A stretch of 33,959 nucleotides of DNA from Anaerolineae bacterium (lineage in GTDB: Bacteria; Chloroflexota; Anaerolineae; Aggregatilineales; Phototrophicaceae), in NCBI GenBank assembly GCA_022843745.1, contig JALHNB010000035.1, positions 1 through 33,959 of the forward strand. Reading direction: 5' to 3'. Position 1 is the first letter of the stretch. Each line of letters begins with the position of its first letter. Made by a program: the position numbers and the translations under genes. Below, one piece after another: positions 24,486 to 32,861 of this stretch. Below the pieces are notes generated by a model. It was not told the DNA's origin and did not search any database. It saw nothing but the letters and a program-made list of their open reading frames with translations.

Positions 24486-24875
24486 ATGAGCATTGTCATC
24501 CAATGGGATAACCCAGAGCAGACCGTCATTCATCTGGAATTGAGGCGTGGCTGGATATGGGAAGAACTTAAGGACGCTATCCGGGAGGTTGATAAACTGA
24601 TTACGAGTGTCGATCACACCGTTCACATCATGATTGACATCCGTAAGGCAGGCAGCATCCCCGGCGATTTCATGAGCATAGCTGGCGACATTTTTGCGAG
24701 TGGGGATGCCCGCTCGAACGAGGGCAAACGGGTCGTGATCGGCGCGGGCACGCTAATACGTATGGCTTACAAAGGCGTTCTCGCCATTTATGGACACAAG
24801 CTGGCGAATCGACCATTTCTGTTTGCATCCAGTGTGGAAGAAGCCGAAAAGCTGATCGCGCAATCGGATGCCTAA
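24486..24875 (+). CDS. Small STAS-like protein
   Basis: This 129-residue protein has the strand-helix order of the SpoIIAA/STAS fold: VIHLELRRGWIWEELKDAI, then VHIMIDIRKAG, then RVVIGAGTLIRMAY and RPFLFASSVEEAEKLI. The conserved W-x-W-E-E-L start and V-x-I-M-I-D-I-R strand occur in a group of small cytosolic STAS-like proteins. The serine phosphorylation site of true anti-anti-sigma factors is not obvious, so the fold is only likely and the function unknown. AGGGGAAAC precedes the ATG at 24486, which is better than the longer in-frame start at 24444. Confidence 0.65.
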   Translation: MSIVIQWDNPEQTVIHLELRRGWIWEELKDAIREVDKLITSVDHTVHIMIDIRKAGSIPGDFMSIAGDIFASGDARSNEGKRVVIGAGTLIRMAYKGVLAIYGHKLANRPFLFASSVEEAEKLIAQSDA

Positions 24876-24941
24876 AGGACACTTGAATATAAGGCAAAAG
24901 TAGAACAGATAGTAGACTATACGAGTCTTTGGAGCAGCGCA

Positions 24942-25460
24942 GTGTTCGAAAAAATAGATCAGATAGATTGGGATAGTCTCGGATTAGGTGGTTCTCGGGT
25001 TAAAAGATTATTTCGAGAAGCCACATCTTCCGATCTTGATACTTCACGGCGCGCCGTTGGAGAAATTGGCGGGCGTCTTGCTAACTGGCCCGCCTTTGAC
25101 GACCAATTAGGGACTGTTGATGCCTTCAAGTTCGCACTGCAAGATGATATTCCTCTACATATGGTTCCGTTTGTCATTGAATTAGTCAGCAATATATCAC
25201 TGCCAATTGAGTACCGTAGCCATTTGCTTGAAGATCTCCACAATGCAGCATGTTTCGTCTATGCATCCAAGGTTTATACCAATCCGATAAAGCCAGACGA
25301 TGAAATCTATCGTACCCGTGCACAGACCATACGAGATGCGGTCAATGTAGGTATTCCGGTATACGAGGCACTACTCAACCATGAATCTGCATCGCTTCGG
25401 GAAGGTGCACACGACATCCTCAGAATTCTTCAAAAGGATATAGGAAACTCTAGTCCTTAA
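24942..25460 (+). CDS. Hypothetical alpha-helical protein
   Basis: I do not recognise this 172-residue protein. It is helical throughout, with helix pairs such as RRAVGEIGGRLANWPAFDD and the end VYEALLNHESASLREGAHDI, which look like HEAT-type repeats. No signal or membrane segment is present. The start is a GTG at 24942 with TTGGAGC about 9 bases before it. The end overlaps by 11 bases the end of the TIR-FHA gene on the other strand. Confidence 0.65.
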   Translation: MFEKIDQIDWDSLGLGGSRVKRLFREATSSDLDTSRRAVGEIGGRLANWPAFDDQLGTVDAFKFALQDDIPLHMVPFVIELVSNISLPIEYRSHLLEDLHNAACFVYASKVYTNPIKPDDEIYRTRAQTIRDAVNVGIPVYEALLNHESASLREGAHDILRILQKDIGNSSP

Positions 25461-26268
25461 AAAACACAATGAGTGTCAGATTGCCCAGGTGGACAATCGA
25501 TTTACTTTTGAGCAAAACAGGTTGTTCGACAGGCAGATGTTCCCGGTCAATATAAGTCCCATTGCGCGAACTCAAATCCGTAAGCGTAAAACCCATTGTT
25601 GTTTTGGTTAACATGGCATGTTGCCGCGAAACACCATGTTTCATCGCATCATACTTTGACAAATCAATGTCAGGTCTTGCGCCCGTTTCCTGGTCATACC
25701 ATCCGATAAAAATCTTGCCCTTCGTCATATCAACAATCAGCTTTTCAGTAAAATCCGGCAGTACAAAAACAGCCTGATTCTCCAGGATGAGGCCGTTCAT
25801 CATCAGATTCAGGCCATCCGCCTGGGCTTTCAACCGTGCCAGTTCGAAAGCCCGCTCGTCCACTTCGATTTCTTCGGTATTCACGGGATGCGTCGGCGCG
25901 GGCAGCACCTTTGCCAGCTTTTGAAAATGATCCTCAATCGTTGGAGCACCGAAAAAGTCGATATATTGCAGATGACGAATTAGCAGCGGCGGACGACATT
26001 CCTCAATCCGCACCGGGATGATCGTCTTGCCCATATTCAGAAATTCGCGCCATTCGGCAGCAACCGCGTGAGATTTAATCGCCGAATTCGACAGCACGAG
26101 GATCATCAGATCGACTGTGCCTAAGACTTCTTCGACCACCTGATCCCAGATTTTACCCGGCAGAACATCGGAGTGATCGACCCAGGTTTCGTAACCGTGT
26201 TTACGCAGCACATTTCTCAGTTTATTGACAAACAAGTCATCCTGAGTGCTATGACTGATAAAAATCAT
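25450..26268 (-). CDS. TIR-FHA domain fusion protein
   Basis: The N-terminal half (1-125) is a TIR domain beginning MIFISHSTQDD, with DLMILVLSNSAIKSHAVAAEWREF holding the expected catalytic Glu72 (core: NSAIKSHAVAAEW) and IIPVRIEE. Such domains are often NAD+-cleaving or nucleotide-signal-making enzymes. A helical linker (about 128-165) is followed by an FHA domain (about 166-272) with GVSRQHAML (Ser214, His217) and SSRNGTYI (Asn236), the phosphothreonine-binding residues. The pairing suggests a TIR effector or adaptor recruited to a Ser/Thr-phosphorylated partner. No kinase, no known defence gene and no partner lie beside it. It is probably cytosolic. Confidence 0.86.
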   Translation of the reverse strand: MIFISHSTQDDLFVNKLRNVLRKHGYETWVDHSDVLPGKIWDQVVEEVLGTVDLMILVLSNSAIKSHAVAAEWREFLNMGKTIIPVRIEECRPPLLIRHLQYIDFFGAPTIEDHFQKLAKVLPAPTHPVNTEEIEVDERAFELARLKAQADGLNLMMNGLILENQAVFVLPDFTEKLIVDMTKGKIFIGWYDQETGARPDIDLSKYDAMKHGVSRQHAMLTKTTMGFTLTDLSSRNGTYIDREHLPVEQPVLLKSKSIVHLGNLTLIVFFKD

Positions 26269-26305
26269 ATCCGATCATTCCAGCATTGATGAATTTATGG
26301 GTAAA

Positions 26306-26394
26306 GGTATTACTTCGCGATAATCTACTGGATAATGGTACTACTTCACGATAATCTACACAGGTGTAAGGATATTGCGCCTACTATAATCTAC
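26306..26394. repeat. Tandem degenerate repeat, about 31 bp, with ATAATCTAC core
   Basis: ATAATCTAC occurs exactly at 26320, 26351 and 26386 (spacings 31 and 35), preceded in the first two copies by GGTA(T/C)TACTTC(G/A)CG. This array fills the gap between the TIR-FHA start and the oxidoreductase stop. No coding potential; function unknown. Similar arrays with other sequences occur at 27536 and 29769. Confidence 0.75.
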
Positions 26395-26433
26395 TGGAAA
26401 TTCGACACCGTGTAAACAATGTGTCGCACCGTT

Positions 26434-27462
26434 TTACCACCGAATATCAACGGTTTTGCCACTTTCCGCGCTTTCAATCGCCCCAAAAACCATCGCCAGA
26501 CTCTTAATATTATCCGTGCAGATCGTTTCGGGAATAGTATTTGTCCGCACACATTCGACAAAATCACGAATCAATCCGTGATGACCGCCGATTTTGAGAG
26601 GTGCAGGTTCACTCGGAATTTCGACATCATCGTAAGGATTGATAAAGCCTTCTGTTTTGGCGACGACCTGTGCCTGCATATTCTGGTCGCCACTCCAATG
26701 GACGCTGCCCTGCTGCCCGATAATGCGCCAATCGCACTCCCACGTCGTTTTCAGCCCTTCCGCGCACCAGCTTCCACGATAGGTGTAAACCAAACCGTTG
26801 CTCATTTCATAAATCGCGATGGCCGAAGCGTCATGATCGTACCATGAACCTGCCGGATTCCACTCTTTGCAATAGACCGATACGGGGTCTGAGCCGCTGA
26901 TATAACGCGCTGCGTCGAAGGTGTGAATCGCCATATCCAGCAGAAGCACATGCTTCATACGATCACGAAAGCCGCCGAAGTGCGCACCAATATAAAAATC
27001 ACTGTTGACGGTTGTGATGTCACCAACCGCGCCAGATTCAAGGAAGGCTTTCAAACGGCGGATATTCGGGTCATAACGACGATTCTGAATGACCGCATAA
27101 ATTTTCCCGGCTTCCTGAGAGGCTGCAACCATTTTGCGCGCATGATCCATCGAATCCGCCAGCGGTTTTTCGCCCAACACATGACAGCCATGCTTGAGCG
27201 CCGTGAGCGTGACTGAGATGTGTGCTTCGGGAATGGTGCAGTCGAACACGATGTCTGGATTGGTTGCATCGAGAACTTTTTGCAAATCAGTGCCGACAAC
27301 TGCATCCGGCGTGCCATATTCCACCGCTTTTTTTCGAGCCGCATCCTCGATCAGATCGACAAATCCGACCATTTGCAGCCCTTCGATCTCTTTAGTCACC
27401 GGCAGCCATGCGTTAGTAATCGAGCCACAGCCCGCCAGCACGACTTTTAATGTTGATGTCAT
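26434..27462 (-). CDS. Gfo/Idh/MocA family NAD(P)-dependent oxidoreductase
   Basis: The 342-residue protein has an N-terminal Rossmann fold with LKVVLAGCGSITNAWL (5-20), the GEKPLADS motif (97-104, EKP being the family mark with a catalytic Lys) and LLDMAIHTFDAARY with a conserved His in the C-terminal domain. Members oxidise or reduce sugars, cyclitols and similar polyols; the substrate here is not known. I chose the ATG at 27462 because GGAG is 8 bases upstream and the Rossmann strand starts there; a 38-codon extension upstream is unlikely. No sugar transporter or other catabolic gene is beside it. Confidence 0.88.
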   Translation of the reverse strand: MTSTLKVVLAGCGSITNAWLPVTKEIEGLQMVGFVDLIEDAARKKAVEYGTPDAVVGTDLQKVLDATNPDIVFDCTIPEAHISVTLTALKHGCHVLGEKPLADSMDHARKMVAASQEAGKIYAVIQNRRYDPNIRRLKAFLESGAVGDITTVNSDFYIGAHFGGFRDRMKHVLLLDMAIHTFDAARYISGSDPVSVYCKEWNPAGSWYDHDASAIAIYEMSNGLVYTYRGSWCAEGLKTTWECDWRIIGQQGSVHWSGDQNMQAQVVAKTEGFINPYDDVEIPSEPAPLKIGGHHGLIRDFVECVRTNTIPETICTDNIKSLAMVFGAIESAESGKTVDIRW

Positions 27463-27535
27463 AAAATTCTCCATGTCGTAATTTTTGATGGCAATATGAA
27501 TTCCGCGAAATAATACCCTATCTATACCCTCAGCA

Positions 27536-27664
27536 ATAGACACACCTGACCATAGATTACAGAAGCGCCTGACCATAAGCTTTAGCCCATCTGGTCATTC
27601 GATTAGCGCCCCGATTATAGACACACCTGACCACATGATTAGCGCACCTAACCATACGATTAGT
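27536..27664. repeat. Degenerate repeat cluster with CACCTGACCA and GATTAGCGC words
   Basis: The 17-base string ATAGACACACCTGACCA occurs exactly at 27536 and 27617. GATTAGCGC occurs at 27601 and 27637. Diverged CTGACCATA (27569) and CTAACCATACGATTAG (27648) fill in between. It is a non-coding tract in the divergent gap between the oxidoreductase and the ABC gene, and the units are about 25-40 bp. Confidence 0.7.
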
Positions 27665-27730
27665 ATTCAAGACAGGCTGATTCAGGTATTCTAAAGGTAT
27701 GTTAAATCAAAAGAGGTACGGAGTTAAATT

Positions 27731-29764
27731 ATGATGCGAGGTGGTCGTGGAGGCGGTGGTGGTTGGAATGTATATATGCACGGCGGTGATGACGACCAGA
27801 AGCCGCATGTGACATGGGCGCTGCTCAAGCGTGTATTGGCCTACGCTCGGCCTTATACGAGTGGGATTGCGATACTGCTGCTGTTTATCCTGGTCACAAC
27901 CGGGCTGGGCTTGCTCACGCCCCTCATTTTTCGCGATCTCATCGACCATGCCCTTCCTGATGGAGACGCGAATCGCCTGAATATTCTGGCGCTCGGTTTG
28001 GTCTTGATCCCGATTATCAGCGGGTTGATCCGCGTAGTACAGCGCAAAATCAATGCCAACATTGGCGAGGGCGTGATCTACGATTTGCGCGTCGCCCTCT
28101 ACACCCATTTGCAGCGCATGTCCCTGCGCTTCTTCACCAATACCAAAACAGGCGAATTGATGAGTCGCTTGAATAATGATGTCGTCGGCGCACAGACTGC
28201 TATCAGCAGCACGATTGTCGATATTATTACCAATATTGTCACAGTGATCGCGACTCTCGCCGTCATGCTCACGCTCGAATGGCGGCTGACGATTATCGGC
28301 GTAGCGGTATTGCCGCTGTTCATCCTAGCGGCTGGTCGGCTAGGGATGAAATTGCGGGATATCGCCCGTGAGCAAATGGATCATAACGCCCGTATGAACG
28401 CCATGATGAACGAAACGCTCAATATCAGCGGTGCGCTGCTGGTCAAGCTTTTCGGGCGACGGGACACAGAAGTTAACCGTTTTTCCGAACGCGCGGCGAA
28501 AGTGCGCGATACAGGCATCAAACAAGCTGTCGCGGGCAGTCAGTTTTTTATGCTCATCAGCCTTGTAGGTGTAATCGGAACCGCGCTGGTTTATTGGGTT
28601 GGCGGGCATCTGGTGATCGAGGGTGCATTTAGCATCGGCACAATTGTCGCTTTCGGCTCCTATCTCTCGCAGCTTTACGGCCCGATGCAGTCGCTGACCA
28701 ATGCCCCCGTTATGTTCGCGCAGTCGATGGTCAGTTTTGAGCGTGTTTTCGAGGTGATCGACCTGCCGTTGGAGATTGCCGAAAAGCCCGATGCCAAGCC
28801 CTTAGCCAACATCCGAGGCGAACTGAACTTTGAAAACGTCTCGTTCAATTATGCGATTGACGAAAGCCTGCTGCTGACAGAGGTCACACGGCATGGGCGT
28901 ATGGATAATGTGCGTGCTGTATTTTCCGATGCGGACAAAGCCCTTGTGTCGGATGAGAAAAAGCCCACTCCAGTGAAAAGCTTCTTCGCAAAAGAGCCAT
29001 CTGCACCAACGAAAGAGCAAATCGCCGAACCGGAGAAAAAGTACAGCCAAGCCCGCGAGAAAGCCCTCGAACACGTCTCGTTTTCGATTAAGCCGGGTCA
29101 ATTAGCGGCACTGGTCGGGCCAAGCGGCGCAGGTAAAACGACGATGACTTATCTTATCCCGCGCCTGTATGATCCCACCGAAGGCCGCATTTTGCTCGAT
29201 GGGCTTGATCTGCGCGATGTGAAGCTCGATTCACTGGCAGAGCAAATCGGCATGGTCACACAGGAAACCTATCTCTTCCACGATACCATCCGCACCAATC
29301 TGGTTTATGCGAAACTGGACGCGACTCAAGCCGAAATCGAAGCAGCCTGTAAAGCGGCGAATATCCACAATTTCATTATGGAGCTATCCGAAGGCTACGA
29401 CACGATTGTCGGCGAACGTGGCTATCGTTTAAGCGGTGGCGAAAAACAACGACTGGCGATTGCCCGCGTGATCCTCAAAGACCCGCGTGTGCTGGTTCTC
29501 GACGAAGCAACCAGCCATCTCGACAGCCAATCCGAGGCACTCATTCAGGATGCGCTCAAAACGGTCATGGAGGGGCGCACATCGCTGGTCATCGCCCACC
29601 GCCTCAGCACCATTCTGGCAGCAGACCTGATTCTCGTCATGGATCGTGGTCAGGTGGTCGAGCGCGGGACACATCAGGAACTCATGGCGCTTGGCGGGCT
29701 GTACGCGCAGCTTTACGAAACGCAGTTCAGCCGGGAGCGCGAAGCCATTCACTTGGAAGCATGA
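27731..29764 (+). CDS. ABC exporter half-transporter with insertion in the NBD
   Basis: The 677-residue protein starts with a Gly-rich stretch (3-12) and has a six-helix ABC exporter membrane domain (about 40-345). The nucleotide-binding domain shows Walker A GPSGAGKT (463-470), LSGGE (567-571), Walker B VLVLDE (587-592) and H-loop His623. Between the first strand with its A-loop (FNY, 372-374) and Walker A are about 88 residues, where a typical exporter has about 18. The extra piece (about 376-444) is rich in Lys, Glu and Pro and may be a flexible loop. It should act as a homodimer or with another half encoded elsewhere. Substrate unknown. GGAG precedes the ATGATG start. Confidence 0.9.
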   Translation: MMRGGRGGGGGWNVYMHGGDDDQKPHVTWALLKRVLAYARPYTSGIAILLLFILVTTGLGLLTPLIFRDLIDHALPDGDANRLNILALGLVLIPIISGLIRVVQRKINANIGEGVIYDLRVALYTHLQRMSLRFFTNTKTGELMSRLNNDVVGAQTAISSTIVDIITNIVTVIATLAVMLTLEWRLTIIGVAVLPLFILAAGRLGMKLRDIAREQMDHNARMNAMMNETLNISGALLVKLFGRRDTEVNRFSERAAKVRDTGIKQAVAGSQFFMLISLVGVIGTALVYWVGGHLVIEGAFSIGTIVAFGSYLSQLYGPMQSLTNAPVMFAQSMVSFERVFEVIDLPLEIAEKPDAKPLANIRGELNFENVSFNYAIDESLLLTEVTRHGRMDNVRAVFSDADKALVSDEKKPTPVKSFFAKEPSAPTKEQIAEPEKKYSQAREKALEHVSFSIKPGQLAALVGPSGAGKTTMTYLIPRLYDPTEGRILLDGLDLRDVKLDSLAEQIGMVTQETYLFHDTIRTNLVYAKLDATQAEIEAACKAANIHNFIMELSEGYDTIVGERGYRLSGGEKQRLAIARVILKDPRVLVLDEATSHLDSQSEALIQDALKTVMEGRTSLVIAHRLSTILAADLILVMDRGQVVERGTHQELMALGGLYAQLYETQFSREREAIHLEA

Positions 29765-29768
29765 AGCG

Positions 29769-29864
29769 GAGCATAAAGCCGACTGGCGCGTCAGATAATC
29801 GAGCATAAAGCCGTCCGGCGTGTCAGATAGTCGAGCATAAAGCCATTTAGCGCGTCAGGCAAGC
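29769..29864. repeat. Three tandem 32-bp repeats after the ABC gene
   Basis: GAGCATAAAGCC begins exactly at 29769, 29801 and 29833, giving a period of 32. Each is followed by a variable (A/T)(C/T)(T/C)GGCG-like stretch and GTCAG. The copies differ at several bases. The array starts 5 bases after the ABC stop codon. It has no spacers and no CRISPR features. Confidence 0.85.
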
Positions 29865-29895
29865 GTATAGCAATCATCTCTACCCTTTTGCGGCA

Positions 29896-29926
29896 AACAA
29901 ATGGATAATAAAATTATTCATTTGTT
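29896..29926. promoter_or_regulatory. Long inverted repeat before the 29942 gene
   Basis: AACAAATGGATAAT (29896-29909) pairs with ATTATTCATTTGTT (29913-29926), 14 bp with one G-U pair and a 3-base loop, 15 bases before the start codon of the membrane protein. It could be an operator, a translation-blocking hairpin or the end of the ABC transcript; the sequence does not decide. Confidence 0.5.
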
Positions 29927-29941
29927 CGCGGGGTATAGACC

Positions 29942-30499
29942 ATGACCATCAGCCAGGAAACTATCGCCGAGTTTTTGCAATTGGGTGGACAGTATGCACT
30001 CCCAATTGCGGCGCTTCTGCGGGCTATTTATGCGGGTTTTAGAGGTAATTTACCAGATGGCTTCTTCCAGATCACCGTTGCCAGTATTTTTGCTGGCTTA
30101 GTGACCGTCATTGACCCCACTCAACCTTTTGACTGGCGTATCGCGCTGCTGGAACTCACGGGCAACGCCGTTTTTATGGCGGGTCTGTTGAGCTTCATTT
30201 TGCTTTATCTGCTGCGCCAGCCCAATCGCGGCTTGTTTTTTGACGGCTTTGTCGGCGGCGCACTCGGTCTGGTCGCCTGGGTGGTCTGGACACAGATTTT
30301 GCTCAATGAATGGCCCTGGTGGACAGCGCCATTCGCGATTGCCGGAGGCGCAGCGGCGTTCATTGCGTTACGCTTTAGCCTGCGTCAGATTGTCAGATTG
30401 ATGCGGATTGCCACTTATTTCATCGTACTCGGCGTGATTTTGGTGGTTGGCGCGGGCTTCTTCCTCGCCGCCAACTGGTTTATGACCCAGATGGGCTAA
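29942..30499 (+). CDS. Small polytopic membrane protein, function unknown
   Basis: This 185-residue protein has about five transmembrane segments (near 43-59, 68-91, 101-122, 128-146 and 156-179). Charged loops between are short, and QPNRGLFFDGFVGGALG sits between helices 2 and 3. I recognise no motif. The ATG follows the long inverted repeat with no strong ribosome site visible. It is followed 36 bases later by pth. The gap before it contains the 32-bp repeats. Confidence 0.7.
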   Translation: MTISQETIAEFLQLGGQYALPIAALLRAIYAGFRGNLPDGFFQITVASIFAGLVTVIDPTQPFDWRIALLELTGNAVFMAGLLSFILLYLLRQPNRGLFFDGFVGGALGLVAWVVWTQILLNEWPWWTAPFAIAGGAAAFIALRFSLRQIVRLMRIATYFIVLGVILVVGAGFFLAANWFMTQMG

Positions 30500-30535
30500 T
30501 GGGTAACGCAGCCCATCAACGCACTTGAGGATAAC

Positions 30536-31231
30536 ATGACAGATTTGTACTTGATCGTCGGCCTGGGCAACCCAGGCAAAGAATATGAAAATACGCGCCA
30601 CAATGTCGGCTGGCGTGTCATTGACGAGCTTGCACGGCGGCATGGTTTAAAGCTCGACAAAAAAGAGAAAAAGTCCATTACGGCCAGCGGCGTGATGAAC
30701 GGGAAAAAAGTGATTCTCGCCAAACCGCAGACGTATATGAATCTGAGTGGTGAAGCGGTGCGTGGACTGGTCGATTTTTACAAGATCGACACCGATCATC
30801 TGCTGACGATTTCGGACGACCTCGACCTTCCACTCGGCACACTGCGGCTGCGCAAAACCGGCAGCGCAGGCGGTCAGAACGGGTTGAAAAGCATCATCCA
30901 GCATTTGGGCGACAATCAGGATTTCAGCCGTGTGCGCTTTGGCATCGGGCGACCACCGGGAAAAATGAACCCGAAAGATTACGTGTTACAGGGTTTTAAA
31001 GGCGATGACGCGATTCTCGTGATGGAAGTGGTGGATCGCGCTGTTAAAGCAGTGGAAACGTGGCTGGCGGAGGGCATTGATCTGGCAATGACCAAACACA
31101 ACGGCGATGGTACACCGCCAAAAGCGCAGCCAGTTGTTCCGGGCGAGCGCAAAGCACCATCTACTACCTCTGGTGAACGAAAAGTGCAGCCCATTGTTCC
31201 AGGCGAACACGGCAATAAAGATAACCCATGA
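30536..31231 (+). CDS. pth: Peptidyl-tRNA hydrolase with C-terminal extension
   Basis: Frees tRNA from peptidyl-tRNA that drops off the ribosome. The core shows all family landmarks: LIVGLGNPGKEYENTRHNVGW with Asn12 and catalytic His22 (word split: GLGNPG, TRHNVGW), QTYMNLSG with Asn69, SDDLDLPLG with Asp94, and GGQNGLKSI with Asn115. A normal protein would end near residue 190. Here about 40 extra residues follow, made of loose repeats of VPGERK and SGERK separated by Pro/Thr. The gene ends with a 4-base ATGA overlap with the phosphoesterase. Ribosome site TTGAGG precedes the ATG. Confidence 0.9.
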   Translation: MTDLYLIVGLGNPGKEYENTRHNVGWRVIDELARRHGLKLDKKEKKSITASGVMNGKKVILAKPQTYMNLSGEAVRGLVDFYKIDTDHLLTISDDLDLPLGTLRLRKTGSAGGQNGLKSIIQHLGDNQDFSRVRFGIGRPPGKMNPKDYVLQGFKGDDAILVMEVVDRAVKAVETWLAEGIDLAMTKHNGDGTPPKAQPVVPGERKAPSTTSGERKVQPIVPGEHGNKDNP

Positions 31232-31866
31232 AAATCGGCCTCATCTCGGACATTCACGCTGATCTGAGACTTTTACGTCGCGCACTAGGCCTTCTGGAAG
31301 AACACCGGGTTGATCTGATTGTATGTGCGGGCGATTTGATTGATCGCGGCCCGGATGGTGACGCGGTGATACAGGTTTTTCAGGATCGCGGCATTCCGTG
31401 TGTGCAGGGCAACCATGACGCAGCCGTTCTGAATAAGCAGGATCGGTTGCGCAGAAAAGCGGATTTTTCGCAGCCAGAAATGCAGTCTCAAATTTTAAAC
31501 CAGAACAGCATTGATTACCTGCTCAAACTGCCACAAACGCAGCGATTCTCCTGGGATAATCTCGATGCTTTGCTGGCGCATGGCACACCCGCAGACTATG
31601 GCGAGTATGTTTTCTCGAATACACCAAATGATCGCTTTCGGGCTATCGCTCAGGAAGCCGAAAGCGACATTTTGATTTTAGGGCATACTCATGAGCCGAT
31701 GTGTGTACGGGTCGGGGGCGTATGGGTTTTAAATCCGGGGTCAATCTGGTATAATCGCTTCGGTGTTAAGCACACTTGCGCAATACTCCAACTACCCACT
31801 TACGAATTTGATGTTTTTGATATTCTCACCGGCTACCCAATCGGTCTGCCCATGATTGAGATTTAA
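31228..31866 (+). CDS. Calcineurin-like metallophosphoesterase
   Basis: A 212-residue enzyme of the YfcE-like two-metal fold. It shows D8-x-H10 in ISDIHADL, Asp36 in AGDLIDRG, Asn62-His63 in GNHDA, an HG in LLAHGTP and the closing GHTHEP. All metal ligands are present, so it should be an active phosphodiesterase or phosphatase, but the substrate is not shown. The start overlaps the pth stop codon (ATGA), so the two are co-translated. Confidence 0.88.
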   Translation: MKIGLISDIHADLRLLRRALGLLEEHRVDLIVCAGDLIDRGPDGDAVIQVFQDRGIPCVQGNHDAAVLNKQDRLRRKADFSQPEMQSQILNQNSIDYLLKLPQTQRFSWDNLDALLAHGTPADYGEYVFSNTPNDRFRAIAQEAESDILILGHTHEPMCVRVGGVWVLNPGSIWYNRFGVKHTCAILQLPTYEFDVFDILTGYPIGLPMIEI

Positions 31867-31952
31867 CAGGATATTTTGATCCTCTCAGTTTGGCATTCAG
31901 CACCCATCAGATAAAATATCAACCCGAAAAAACAAAATTTGCGGGAGCGTAT

Positions 31953-32363
31953 ATGAAAACTGACGATTTTTTCAGACAGTTTGGGGATGTGCTTCAAAAC
32001 ATTGAGTTTGCAGTTAGCAAAATTTATAAAGAGTATCCTGAACTCACTGATAACAATGTGGAGCGAGTGTATGAAAATTTACAGCGCACCTACCAGAATG
32101 AATTAAAAAACAAGGCTGCACCAAAAGCAAATTTCTCCACACTGGAACAAAAGGTGTTACAAAATGTCCGAGAAATGTGCGAGTGGCGACTGGGGCGAAC
32201 CGAATATTCACAAATGGAGAAAGTGCGTGGGGAATTCCATACCATCTCGCTAGACGATCTCATCACTTGCTTTAAACGTTTGCGCCGTTCTATCGAATTC
32301 TGGTCAGGCAAAAACGGCGGTATACGAGGATATTTGAATTATATGAAGGATTTTGTGCCGTAG
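31953..32363 (+). CDS. Hypothetical protein
   Basis: A 136-residue soluble, helix-rich protein that I do not recognise. It begins MKTDDFFRQFGDVLQNIEF and carries a conserved-looking LEQKVLQNVREMCEWRLGR and LDDLITCFKRLRRSIEFW. The start at 31953 follows GGGAG by 6 bases; a longer in-frame start at 31890 is less likely. No membrane segment. A short gap separates it from the next, opposite-strand gene. Confidence 0.7.
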   Translation: MKTDDFFRQFGDVLQNIEFAVSKIYKEYPELTDNNVERVYENLQRTYQNELKNKAAPKANFSTLEQKVLQNVREMCEWRLGRTEYSQMEKVRGEFHTISLDDLITCFKRLRRSIEFWSGKNGGIRGYLNYMKDFVP

Positions 32364-32370
32364 ATGATAA

Positions 32371-32616
32371 TCAATCCCACCAGCGATACCAGGGTGGACG
32401 ACGCGAATTATAAACCCGACCAATCGGAAGCGACTGGCGATCATAATACAGCCACACCCAGAATATAACGAGGAAGAATGGGCCACCGACTGCGCCAACC
32501 ACCGCCCCAATCAAACCACCCATCGTGACATCACGCCCGCTGCGTTCGTGCAGATAAGCCGTCTCAAATGAGCCAATAACCGCGAATACAGCATGTAACG
32601 CGATAAAATAATACAT
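32371..32616 (-). CDS. Small membrane protein
   Basis: An 81-residue protein with two hydrophobic stretches (about 2-16 and 33-58, the second with repeated Gly: GGLIGAVVGAVGGP) joined by ETAYLHERSGRD, and an Arg/Trp-rich tail ending RRPPWYRWWD. A GGGAA lies before the ATG at moderate distance. It converges on the gene before it with 7 bases between the stops. Function unknown. Confidence 0.6.
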   Translation of the reverse strand: MYYFIALHAVFAVIGSFETAYLHERSGRDVTMGGLIGAVVGAVGGPFFLVIFWVWLYYDRQSLPIGRVYNSRRPPWYRWWD

Positions 32617-32861
32617 ACAGAGGTTCCCTTAATCCTTGTATGGACAACCATTCAATTATAAGTTGAAATCTCGCTGACGGGATTTACAAATCCAGAGCCA
32701 ACAGAAAATTATATGTTCTTCATAGATCAAAGTTGGACAATAGATATTGCACACGCCCAATAATTACGGGATAATGACCGAATCAGTCCCGACCATTTTT
32801 TGATCTCCCAGCCCAATTTTGATCATTTTGACAGTCCAAATTCTGAAGAATCCAGGGGAAT

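Noticed and set aside
24942-26268. Helical protein plus TIR-FHA as a two-gene defence operon
   Set aside because: They are convergent, on opposite strands and only overlap at their ends, so they are not co-transcribed.
29769-29864. CRISPR-like array of 32-bp repeats
   Set aside because: Units are directly adjacent with no spacers, vary among copies and number only three; no cas genes.
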